Translations under genes and position numbers: made by a program
Part shown: positions 1 to 6,846 of the stretch, in pieces
Numbering within the stretch: position 1 is the first letter of the stretch
Layout: the number at the start of each line of letters is the position of its first letter
NCBI RefSeq assembly: GCF_000214175.1
Contig: NC_015564.1
Span: 310,001-374,000, forward strand
Direction of reading: 5' to 3'
DNA length: 64,000 nucleotides
Source of the DNA: Hoyosella subflava DQS3-9A1
GTDB taxonomy: Bacteria; Actinomycetota; Actinomycetes; Mycobacteriales; Mycobacteriaceae
The notes under the pieces: generated by a model
What the model was told of the DNA's origin: nothing
Seen by the model: the letters and a program-made list of their open reading frames with translations, nothing else
Databases searched by the model: none

Positions 1-806
1 AGTGCGGCGCGCAGCTGGTTGATGGGATCTGAGATCGCTCCCGCGGTGAGCTTGGTGACCGCGAAGCTGCCGACGAGCAGCCCGGCGCTGAGGATCAGGA
101 TCGAGGATAGGACCGCCTCGGCTGACGATCTGAGACTCCCAGTGAGCGCGGCGGCCGCTACCACCACAATTCCTGAAACGGGCACCAGGACCGTCACCGA
201 CCAGCCAACGCGAAGGCGCGAGGACACACTGGGCGGCTTACGCAGGCTCGCATCGCCCGACGCGATAGCGTCGGCGTGAACTGGCCGCAATACGCGTTCA
301 GCAAAGAGATACCCAATTGCGCACGCCGTGCCTGCACCAATCGCAACCGTGAGCGACGTGATGACGGCGAACTGCACCGAGTCGGCGGTGGACACCACGA
401 AGATGATGCCGCCGATCGTCCAGAAGGCCGCGAGCGCCCACGCCAGCAATAGGGGGATCCGTAGCGCGCGATTTCGCGCCGCATGTCCATTCGCGCCAGT
501 TTGAGGCGCGGCTTGCCAGACGATCACTGGGCGTGCAAGCAGCCAAGCGACGCCACTGGCCAGGAACCCGGTCATCGCAAGATAGCCCAGGAAGGCCTTG
601 ATTTGGTCGAATTCCACTTCGTCGCCGATGCGGATCGCGTCGTCGCCGGGAAGCAGGTACTGCAGGAAACCGAACACAAATGCGGCGCCCGCCACGTTCG
701 CGATCTGAATGCCGAGCACATAGAGCGGCCACGGGCGGGTGAATGACCCGGTGAGCAATGGGGGGAATGACGCGGCTGCAGCGCGCGCTCTGTCCCGGAA
801 TCCCAT
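1..806 (-). CDS. Membrane adenylate/guanylate cyclase, N-terminal part (3' end beyond window)
   Basis: The reading frame is open from ATG at 806 down to base 1 with no stop, giving 268 residues. I see about six hydrophobic segments (near residues 28-50, 70-92, 118-138, 143-165, 200-222, 233-250). The last is followed by a HAMP-like start ending in SDPINQLRAA. This is the layout of mycobacterial six-TM cyclases (Rv3645, Rv1318c-Rv1320c type), where HAMP and a class III cyclase domain follow. The catalytic domain lies outside the window, so activity is inferred. Position next to holB and tRNA-Thr matches Rv3645 beside Rv3644c. Its 5' end is divergent from holB with about 70 bases between them. 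Confidence 0.75.
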   Translation of the reverse strand, partial: MGFRDRARAAAASFPPLLTGSFTRPWPLYVLGIQIANVAGAAFVFGFLQYLLPGDDAIRIGDEVEFDQIKAFLGYLAMTGFLASGVAWLLARPVIVWQAAPQTGANGHAARNRALRIPLLLAWALAAFWTIGGIIFVVSTADSVQFAVITSLTVAIGAGTACAIGYLFAERVLRPVHADAIASGDASLRKPPSVSSRLRVGWSVTVLVPVSGIVVVAAAALTGSLRSSAEAVLSSILILSAGLLVGSFAVTKLTAGAISDPINQLRAA

Positions 807-875
807 GACATGATCTTCGCCTATCGTGGGCAACCAACGCGACCTCTTCGCGCAACCAGCGCTAACCTCAAAGTC

Positions 876-2069
876 GTGGCGAATGTGTTCAGCGGTCTGG
901 TAGGTCAGGAAGACGTGGTAACCGAACTGATCTCCGCAGCTGAGGCCGCGCGGGGGGCGGGTTCACTGTCAGGCATGACTCACGCCTGGCTGTTCACCGG
1001 CCCGCCCGGGTCCGGGAGATCGGTGGCGGCCCAGAGCTTTGCAGCCGCGCTCCAGTGCACGCAGCCTGGCCTGCCCGGTTGTGGAGGTTGCGCAGCGTGC
1101 GCGTCGGTGATGCACGGTTCTCACGCAGACGTTCGCCGAGTAATTCCTGAGGGTTTGAGTATCGCGGTGTCTGAAATGCGCAACATCGTGCAAATCGCCT
1201 CGCGGCGTCCCAGCGTCGGCCGATGGCAAGTTGTCATCATCGAAGACGCGGACCGGCTAACGGAGGGGGCGGCCAACGCGCTGCTCAAAGTCGTGGAAGA
1301 ACCGCCCACGCACACTGTTTTCCTGCTGTGCGCGCCGTCTCCCGATCCTCAAGACATCGCCGTGACGCTCCGGTCACGCTGCCGCCTGGTGGTTCTCCGT
1401 ACCCCGGGCGCGGAGGCGATCGAAGCGGTTCTCCGTGAACGGGACGGGCTCGACGCGGAGACTGCCCGATGGGCTGCATCCGTGTGTGGGGGCCACGTCG
1501 GCCGGGCCCGCCGTCTCGCGACCGATCCGCTGGCCCGGGAGCGGCGTGCGAAGGTCCTGGCGATTGCCCGAGAGGCGTCACGTCCGGCAGCCGCGATCAA
1601 CGCTGCCGACGAGATCCTCGCTACTGCGTCCGATGATGCGAAGACGGTGGGTGCGGAACTCAACGAGAAGGAAACGGAGGAGTTGAAAACCGCCCTCGGC
1701 GCTGGTGGGACCGGCAGGGGGACTGCAGGGGCACTCCGTGGCGCCGCGGGAGCACTCAAGGAACTTGAGCGTCGGCAGAAGTCGCGTGCCACCCGAACCG
1801 CGCGCGACGCATTCGACCGGGCCTTGATGGATCTGGCGGGTCTTTACCGTGACGCGCTCGCCTTCTCGTTCGATGCGAGCGTGCCCGCCACGCACCCAGA
1901 CGTCGCTGACACCGCGCAGCAGATCGCACGGGACTGTCGCCCTGAAGCGCTGCTGCGCAGCATCGATGCGATCCTCGAATGCCGGGAAGCACTTGACACG
2001 AACGTCAAGCCCGAGCTCGCGATCACCGCGATGCTGGCCGAGTTGAGCGCGCAGATGAGGGCTGCTTGA
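876..2069 (+). CDS. holB: DNA polymerase III subunit delta'
   Basis: Clamp-loader subunit that helps place the sliding clamp during replication. The AAA+ N-domain shows a Walker-A-like GPPGSGRS near residue 43, with Arg where the Lys would be. A four-Cys zinc module follows (C-x8-C-x2-C-x2-C), then a DExx-like EDAD and a sensor region LLKVVEEPPTH. A degenerate P-loop is usual for delta'. GTG at 876 is preferred because family homology begins at VANVFSGLVGQ; the frame is open further upstream to 810. About 397 residues, the usual length. A Lys/Glu-rich stretch near residues 270-320 interrupts the C-terminal collar domain. The tRNA gene follows. Confidence 0.9.
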   Translation: MANVFSGLVGQEDVVTELISAAEAARGAGSLSGMTHAWLFTGPPGSGRSVAAQSFAAALQCTQPGLPGCGGCAACASVMHGSHADVRRVIPEGLSIAVSEMRNIVQIASRRPSVGRWQVVIIEDADRLTEGAANALLKVVEEPPTHTVFLLCAPSPDPQDIAVTLRSRCRLVVLRTPGAEAIEAVLRERDGLDAETARWAASVCGGHVGRARRLATDPLARERRAKVLAIAREASRPAAAINAADEILATASDDAKTVGAELNEKETEELKTALGAGGTGRGTAGALRGAAGALKELERRQKSRATRTARDAFDRALMDLAGLYRDALAFSFDASVPATHPDVADTAQQIARDCRPEALLRSIDAILECREALDTNVKPELAITAMLAELSAQMRAA

Positions 2070-2080
2070 CCGGGTGGTTT

Positions 2081-2108
2081 TTCAAACGCGCACTAGGCCC
2101 GCTAGACT
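2081..2108 (+). promoter_or_regulatory. Candidate promoter for tRNA-Thr
   Basis: TTCAAA at 2081-2086 and TAGACT at 2103-2108 are separated by 16 bases and lie about 40 bases before the tRNA. The -10 is good and the -35 is weak. Confidence 0.35.
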
Positions 2109-2149
2109 GCGTATCGCTCATGCGTTGCCACGGCAGCGCGAAGAGTGTT

Positions 2150-2222
2150 GCCGCCTTAGCTCAGTCGGTAGAGCGCTTCACTCGTAATGAAAAGGTCAGG
2201 GGTTCGATTCCCCTAGGCGGCT
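2150..2222 (+). tRNA. tRNA-Thr (anticodon CGT)
   Basis: A 73-base cloverleaf folds by eye: acceptor GCCGCCT/AGGCGGC, D arm GCTC/GAGC, anticodon loop CTCGTAA giving CGT (reads ACG, Thr), and T arm AGGGG/CCCCT with loop TTCGATT. The top pair of the anticodon stem is a C-A mismatch; the other four pair. CCA is not encoded. A terminator follows directly. Confidence 0.95.
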
Positions 2223-2230
2223 CAGCGCAA

Positions 2231-2262
2231 ACCCCAGGTCATCTCATGGCCTGGGGTTTTTT
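2231..2262 (+). terminator. Rho-independent terminator after tRNA-Thr
   Basis: The arms ACCCCAGG (2231-2238) and CCTGGGGT (2250-2257) are perfect complements, followed by a run of six T. Confidence 0.85.
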
Positions 2263-2332
2263 GTGATGGATGTCGCAGCGATTGCCCGCTCTTGAGTCCT
2301 TCGAACACCTTGCCTCGTAGCGAGAATTCTGG

Positions 2333-2351
2333 TGTACTAAGCCTTACCTAA
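2333..2351. promoter_or_regulatory. Candidate IdeR/DtxR iron box upstream of bfd
   Basis: The 19-mer at 2333-2351 ends in TTACCTAA and matches the IdeR consensus (inverted TTAGG...CCTAA type) at about 12 of 19 positions, mostly in the right half. It lies 25 bases before the bfd start. The match is partial; the genes (iron store and its ferredoxin) make iron control sensible. Confidence 0.45.
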
Positions 2352-2376
2352 ACTACTCGGGCTAAGGGGTTACGCT

Positions 2377-2583
2377 TTGTACGCATGCATCTGCGCCGCC
2401 GTGCCGCGAGAGCAGGTCGAGGCCACAATCCTGGCGGGTGCGCGCACCGTCCGGGAGATCGGCGACCGGTGCGGTGCGGGCAAAGGTGCAGGATGTGGTT
2501 GCTGTAGGAAGCGGCTTGCCAAGCTCCTTCTGGAGCATCGCCTGAAATCGACATCCGTGGAGAACCTGCCAAACACGGCATGA
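2377..2583 (+). CDS. bfd: Bacterioferritin-associated ferredoxin
   Basis: A 68-residue [2Fe-2S] BFD-type protein that donates electrons to bacterioferritin to release stored iron. Cysteines at C4 and C6 (YACIC) and the cluster GCGCCRK near residues 40-44 supply the ligands; the TVREIGDRCGAG helix-turn is typical of the domain. The start is a TTG at 2377 directly before Tyr2. No ATG lies in frame upstream, and starting further in would lose the ligand pair. It lies 65 bases upstream of bfr on the same strand, the usual pairing. No clear Shine-Dalgarno is seen. Confidence 0.85.
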   Translation: MYACICAAVPREQVEATILAGARTVREIGDRCGAGKGAGCGCCRKRLAKLLLEHRLKSTSVENLPNTA

Positions 2584-2592
2584 CTGGTTTTG

Positions 2593-2621
2593 TTGTGACG
2601 CCTATCACGCAGCGGTAAAGT
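2593..2621 (+). promoter_or_regulatory. Promoter for bfr
   Basis: TTGTGA at 2593-2598 and TAAAGT at 2616-2621 are separated by exactly 17 bases. A Shine-Dalgarno GGAGGG (2638-2643) precedes the ATG at 2649. Confidence 0.6.
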
Positions 2622-2648
2622 CTGATCAACAACGATCGGAGGGCCCAA

Positions 2649-3134
2649 ATGCGTGGTGACGACGAGGTTATCTCCCTATTGAACGAGCAGCTGACCAGCG
2701 AACTCACGGCGATCAACCAGTACTTTCTACATGCGAAGATGCAGGCTAGCTGGGGATTTACCAAGCTCGCGGAGCATACGCGGTCGGAATCGATTGAGGA
2801 GATGCACCACGCCGAGTGGCTCACTGACCGCATTCTGTTGCTCGGCGGGTTGCCGAATTACCAGCGGTTATCCGCCATCCAGATTGGGCAGACGATCCGC
2901 GAACAGTTTCAGTCAGATCTCGCGATTGAGCTCGAGGTGCTAGAGCGCTTGCGGAATGGTGTGCCGTTCTTCCGTGAGAAGGGTGATGCGGTCAGCGCGA
3001 ATCTGTTCGAGAAGATTCTTGATGACGAGGAGCAACACATTGACTATCTGGAAACGCAGATCGAACTGATGGACAAGCTCGGCGAGCAGCTGTACCTCGC
3101 GCAACTCGTCGATCAGCCGCCGACGGCCGGCTGA
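2649..3134 (+). CDS. bfr: Bacterioferritin
   Basis: A 161-residue haem-containing ferritin subunit that oxidises Fe(II) and stores ferric iron in a 24-mer shell. Ferroxidase ligands fall at their standard numbers: E18, E51, H54, E94, and E127/H130 in DDEEQHI. The haem ligand Met52 is present in EEMHHAE. Length and numbering match E. coli Bfr, so ATG 2649 is secure. It has its own promoter and follows bfd, suggesting linked storage and release of iron. A bidirectional hairpin ends the transcript. Confidence 0.95.
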   Translation: MRGDDEVISLLNEQLTSELTAINQYFLHAKMQASWGFTKLAEHTRSESIEEMHHAEWLTDRILLLGGLPNYQRLSAIQIGQTIREQFQSDLAIELEVLERLRNGVPFFREKGDAVSANLFEKILDDEEQHIDYLETQIELMDKLGEQLYLAQLVDQPPTAG

Positions 3135-3163
3135 CACTGACGGCGCGTTCCCCGCCGAAATCA

Positions 3164-3200
3164 GAAGAACCCCAGGTCATGTCATGACTTGGGGTTCTTC
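3164..3200. terminator. Bidirectional terminator between bfr and the GlsB-like gene
   Basis: An inverted repeat with about 17-bp arms (one G-T pair) and a 3-base loop lies between convergent genes at 3134 and 3226. Its CCCCAGGTCAT core resembles the tRNA terminator at 2231. Confidence 0.8.
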
Positions 3201-3225
3201 GCTGTGGTGCGCTGTACGCGCTGCG

Positions 3226-3483
3226 CTAACTGCGGATCTTGTTGACTGCCCACAGCAGAATGACTGCGCCGAAAAGGCAGGTAAGGAAGCTGAAGAACCA
3301 GCCGCCGCTGCCGACATCAACTCCGACGAGTGTCAGCAGAAAACCGCCGATGAGACCACCGACGACACCGACGAGAATGTTGAGCGGAATACCCTGCTTG
3401 TCGTCGGTCCCCATGAATTTGCTGGCGATCCAGCCAGCGAGCCCACCGATGATGATCCATCCGATTATGCCGAGTCCTAGCAT
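3226..3483 (-). CDS. GlsB/YeaQ/YmgE family small membrane protein
   Basis: An 85-residue protein with three hydrophobic segments (residues 3-20, 33-52, 62-80) and the family pattern GIIGWIIIGGLAGWIASK...GIPLNILVGVVGGLIGGFLL. These are called transglycosylase-associated proteins and are often stress-induced; the biochemical role is unknown. It is monocistronic and convergent with bfr across a shared terminator. Confidence 0.85.
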   Translation of the reverse strand: MLGLGIIGWIIIGGLAGWIASKFMGTDDKQGIPLNILVGVVGGLIGGFLLTLVGVDVGSGGWFFSFLTCLFGAVILLWAVNKIRS

Positions 3484-3579
3484 TGCTGCTCCTTTGCGTG
3501 GACGATCACAGCTACTTCATCGCTGTACTTGGCAGCCTAGTCCCAAGATCATGACTGAGCGCCGCGTAAATCAATCTGG

Positions 3580-3585
3580 TATAAA
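3580..3585 (+). promoter_or_regulatory. -10 element for a probably leaderless gntR transcript
   Basis: TATAAA ends 8 bases before the GTG at 3594 and no Shine-Dalgarno is visible, which fits transcription starting at the start codon. Confidence 0.45.
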
Positions 3586-3593
3586 TACATCTT

Positions 3594-4268
3594 GTGTCTA
3601 AGAAGCACTCATCGGCAGATCGTGTGTACGCGCATGTCAAGGAGCGGATCCTCGACGGAGCGCTCGCTGGTGGTGAGCTGCTGAGCGAAGGCGAAATAGC
3701 GTCTGAACTTGGAGTTTCGCGCACGCCCGTCCGCGAAGGGTTTCTTCGGCTCGAGGCCGAGGGATGGATGCGGCTCTACCCGAAGCGAGGCGCGCTCATT
3801 GTCCCGATCGCTGAAGGTGAGGCGGAGGAACTGGTCGAGGCGCGGTACCTGACCGAGGTGCACGCGATGAGGGTCCTCGCCGACGATAGTGACGCGCGTG
3901 AGCGCGTCGTGGGGTCATTGCGTGAGTCGCTCAAACGTCTGTCCGACCTTCGCGCTCGCGGGGACGTGGGCGAGTTTGTCGCTGAGGACGCGAATTTTCA
4001 CGCAACTATCGTCGGAGCGTGCCGGAACCGCCTGCTCGTTAGCTTCTACTCGACGTTGCGTGACCGCCAGCGCAGGATGTCGGCACAATCTATCGCCCGC
4101 GACGCGGCCACTAGCCCAAGAATTCTCGAGGACCACCAGGCCTTGATCGACCTAGTCGAGCGCGGTGATGTCGAGGCGTACGCCGAGGCAGTGTGGGGGC
4201 ACATGCGCCAGGTGCACCGCCTTACCGACCGGCCCCGACCGGACATCCGGTGGGTGAATCGTGGCTAA
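3594..4268 (+). CDS. GntR-family (FadR/FCD) transcriptional regulator
   Basis: A 224-residue regulator. The N-terminal winged helix (about residues 8-72) contains the GntR signature LLSEGEIASELGVSRTPVRE and the wing GWMRLYPKRGALI. The C-terminal all-helical FCD ligand-binding domain spans roughly 85-210. It overlaps the following MFS gene by 8 bases, so the two are co-transcribed and the regulator probably controls that transporter. The effector is unknown. Confidence 0.9.
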   Translation: MSKKHSSADRVYAHVKERILDGALAGGELLSEGEIASELGVSRTPVREGFLRLEAEGWMRLYPKRGALIVPIAEGEAEELVEARYLTEVHAMRVLADDSDARERVVGSLRESLKRLSDLRARGDVGEFVAEDANFHATIVGACRNRLLVSFYSTLRDRQRRMSAQSIARDAATSPRILEDHQALIDLVERGDVEAYAEAVWGHMRQVHRLTDRPRPDIRWVNRG

Positions 4269-5496
4269 ACGTTATCCCTGGGCGGTAGTCGCGGCCTCGA
4301 TCTTCGCCGTGGCATGGGGCGGCAACGAATTTACGCCGTTGCTGACGATGTACCGTCTCGACCACGGCTTTTCCGATTTCGTGGTCGATGTGCTGCTCTT
4401 CGCCTATGTGCTGGGAATCGTGCCCGGTCTGCTGTTAGGCGGACCGTTGTCGGACCGGTTCGGCCGTCGCGTGCTGATGTTGCCGGCGCCGCTTTTCGCG
4501 ATCGCGGGTTCGGCTGTTCTCGCTGCAGGCTCGAGCCACGCTGCCGTGTTATTCGGGGGCCGTGTGCTGTCAGGCATCTCGATCGGTCTTGCGATGGCGG
4601 TCGGTGGAAGCTGGCTGACGGAACTGTCACGGGCTCCGTATGACCGAAAAGCGTACGCAAGCGCAGGCCCGCGCCGTGTCGCGATGTCACTCACGGCGGG
4701 CTTCGCGCTTGGCGCTGGGGCAGCGGGCGCGCTCGCACAGTGGGGACCGTGGCCTAGCGTCACGGCATATCTCGTTCACATCGCGATTACCGCGGCCGCT
4801 TTTATCCCGCTGCTCGCAGTCCCAGAAACGCGGTCTGGCATCCCCGACCACATTCGGAAGGCGCCGCTGCATGCCGACCTGAAGATCCCCTCAGCGGGTC
4901 ACCGGAGGTTCTGGTTGCTGATCGTGCCGCTGGCACCGTGGGTGTTCGGAGCGGCCGCTTCCGCGTACGCAGTGCTGCCGAATCTCATGACTGAACATAG
5001 TGCGGGCGCGCCAATCGCGTTTGCGGCACTGCTGTGCCTTCTCGCGCTCGGGTGCGGGTTCGGCATCCAGGCGCTGGGAAGGAGGATCGATCGCCCAGGC
5101 ACGGCGAGAGGCGTCATCACCGCCTTTATCCTGCTCGTCATCGCGATGCCGTTCGCCGCGCTTGCTGCGGCGACACTCAGTGTGCCCCTTGTGCTACTCG
5201 CAGCCTGTCTCCTCGGCGCCGGCTACGGCATGGCGCTTGTTTCTGGCCTGCTCGAGGTGCAGCGCATTGCGACGCCGGATGACCTGGCTGGCCTGAATGC
5301 CGTGTTCTATTCGCTCAGCTATCTCGGTTTTGCTGTCCCGGCAATGATGGCGCTCGGTGTGCGTGTGGTGAGCTACCCGGTTATGTTCCTCGGGGGTGGC
5401 GTTATCGCCGCGCTCTGTCTAGTACTGGTGGTGTTCGGGTCACGGATCGCCCCCGCGCAGTCGCTCAAGGCAAGTCGGGCAAGGGCTTCGACATGA
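4261..5496 (+). CDS. MFS transporter
   Basis: A 411-residue major facilitator with about 12 TM segments. The MFS loop signature GGPLSDRFGRRVL sits between TM2 and TM3. GTG start at 4261 overlaps gntR. The substrate cannot be told from sequence; the FadR-type partner suggests an organic acid or a toxic compound. The 3' end overlaps the convergent M1 peptidase gene by 32 bases (5465-5496), so transcripts of the two would be antisense there. Confidence 0.85.
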   Translation: MAKRYPWAVVAASIFAVAWGGNEFTPLLTMYRLDHGFSDFVVDVLLFAYVLGIVPGLLLGGPLSDRFGRRVLMLPAPLFAIAGSAVLAAGSSHAAVLFGGRVLSGISIGLAMAVGGSWLTELSRAPYDRKAYASAGPRRVAMSLTAGFALGAGAAGALAQWGPWPSVTAYLVHIAITAAAFIPLLAVPETRSGIPDHIRKAPLHADLKIPSAGHRRFWLLIVPLAPWVFGAAASAYAVLPNLMTEHSAGAPIAFAALLCLLALGCGFGIQALGRRIDRPGTARGVITAFILLVIAMPFAALAAATLSVPLVLLAACLLGAGYGMALVSGLLEVQRIATPDDLAGLNAVFYSLSYLGFAVPAMMALGVRVVSYPVMFLGGGVIAALCLVLVVFGSRIAPAQSLKASRARAST

Positions 5497-6808
5497 GCCA
5501 GTCGTTCCATAAGTCCAGCAGAGACTGGCTGGTGTACAGCGCGGCGAGGCCGGTGAAATCGTCTGTGGTGGCAATGGAATGCCGATACCTGCTCGCCCAA
5601 TCCTGCAGCAACGCGAAAAAAGCGTCGTCGCCGATCCTGGTCCGCAAGGCGTGCAGTGTCAGCGCACCGCGCTTGTACACGCGATCATCGAACATGCGCT
5701 TAGGACCAGGGTCCGCCAGCAGCAGATCCTGAGGTTCCTTCTTCAGTTTCTCCCAGTAGTGCCGAGCCCATTCTTTTGCGGTGGGGCCATCGCTGGATTC
5801 GGACCACAACCATTCCGCGTAACACGCGAACCCCTCGTGGAGCCAGATATCGGACCACTGAGCAGCAGTCACGCTGTTGCCGAACCATTGGTGCGCGAGT
5901 TCGTGCGCAATCAGCCGCTCCGACCGGCGCTTGCCGTCACAGTGATTGGCCCCGAAAACGGACACGCACTGAGCTTCCAGAGGAATCTCCAACGGATCCT
6001 CGGTGACGACGATTGAGTAGCCACCGCTGAAAGGATAGGGACCGAAAAGCTTGGTGAAGACCTTCAGCATGCGCCGCTGGCGGGCGAAATCATTGTCGAA
6101 GTTGCTCCGCAAGGCCGGTGGCACCGCGGCCCGCAACCGCACCGGCGAAGGCGACACATCGTGCAGCGTGTAGGAACCGATCTGGATGGTCGCTAGGTAC
6201 GTCGACATTGGTTCTGGCTGCTCATACACCCACGTCGTTGTCCCAGCATGTGTCTTCCGGCTGCGAAGCAGCCCATTTGACAGTGCCGCATAGGTCGATT
6301 CGGTGGTGACGCTGATCCGGTAACTCGCCTTGGCGCTCGGATGATCATTGCAGGGAAACCAGGTTGGTGCGCCATTGGGCTGGTTAGCAGTGAGCACGCC
6401 GTCGGTGAGTTCCTCCCAGCCGATAGTGCCGAACTGGTTGGAGACCGGACGAGGTCGGCCCGAGTACTTCACCTCGGTCACCATAGGTGCGCCAGCAGGA
6501 ACCGGACTGCGGGGCGTAATGCGCAGCTTTCCGTCTTTGTGGGAGAACTTGCCCGGAGCCGCGCCGTTCACACGAACCTTCGACACTCGCAACGAAGGCG
6601 CCAGGTCAAGGCTGTAGCGCGCGAGGCCCTCGGTGCTTACCGCGGTGATAGTCGTCGTCGCCTCGAGACGGTTGGTTGATACCCGGTAGTTGAGGTCAAG
6701 GTCGTACCGGGATACGCGGTACCCGGTATTTCCGCTGGCAGGCAGGTATGCGTCGACGACGGAGGTCGGGCTGCTCGATGCCGCGCTACGAGCAAGGGGG
6801 CGGGCCAC
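5465..6808 (-). CDS. M1-family zinc metallopeptidase (aminopeptidase N-like)
   Basis: A 447-residue short M1 peptidase. The zinc motif HELAHQWFGN lies near residue 302, with the second Glu ligand in HEGFACYAEW about 19 residues on. The usual GAMEN exopeptidase motif is replaced by PLEAQC near residue 277. The C-terminal ARM domain of long aminopeptidases is absent. GTG at 6808 is chosen for its AGAAAGGA ribosome site 7 bases upstream; the open frame extends to 6868 and would overlap the upstream gene. No secretion signal is seen. It lies 38 bases downstream of the Pls-like synthetase on the same strand, so a role in trimming, degrading or resisting that product is the natural inference. Confidence 0.85.
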   Translation of the reverse strand: MARPLARSAASSSPTSVVDAYLPASGNTGYRVSRYDLDLNYRVSTNRLEATTTITAVSTEGLARYSLDLAPSLRVSKVRVNGAAPGKFSHKDGKLRITPRSPVPAGAPMVTEVKYSGRPRPVSNQFGTIGWEELTDGVLTANQPNGAPTWFPCNDHPSAKASYRISVTTESTYAALSNGLLRSRKTHAGTTTWVYEQPEPMSTYLATIQIGSYTLHDVSPSPVRLRAAVPPALRSNFDNDFARQRRMLKVFTKLFGPYPFSGGYSIVVTEDPLEIPLEAQCVSVFGANHCDGKRRSERLIAHELAHQWFGNSVTAAQWSDIWLHEGFACYAEWLWSESSDGPTAKEWARHYWEKLKKEPQDLLLADPGPKRMFDDRVYKRGALTLHALRTRIGDDAFFALLQDWASRYRHSIATTDDFTGLAALYTSQSLLDLWNDWLMSKPLPDLP

Positions 6809-6846
6809 GTCGACGTCCTTTCTAAGGTGAGGCAACAAGGCTGTAT

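Noticed and set aside
298-855. 185-codon open frame on minus near the left edge
   Set aside because: It overlaps the edge-truncated cyclase frame, which has coherent TM segments and continues to base 1; this one is rich in Arg and Cys with no domain.
2066-2266. Plus frame running through tRNA-Thr
   Set aside because: The tRNA and its terminator explain the sequence; the frame is incidental.
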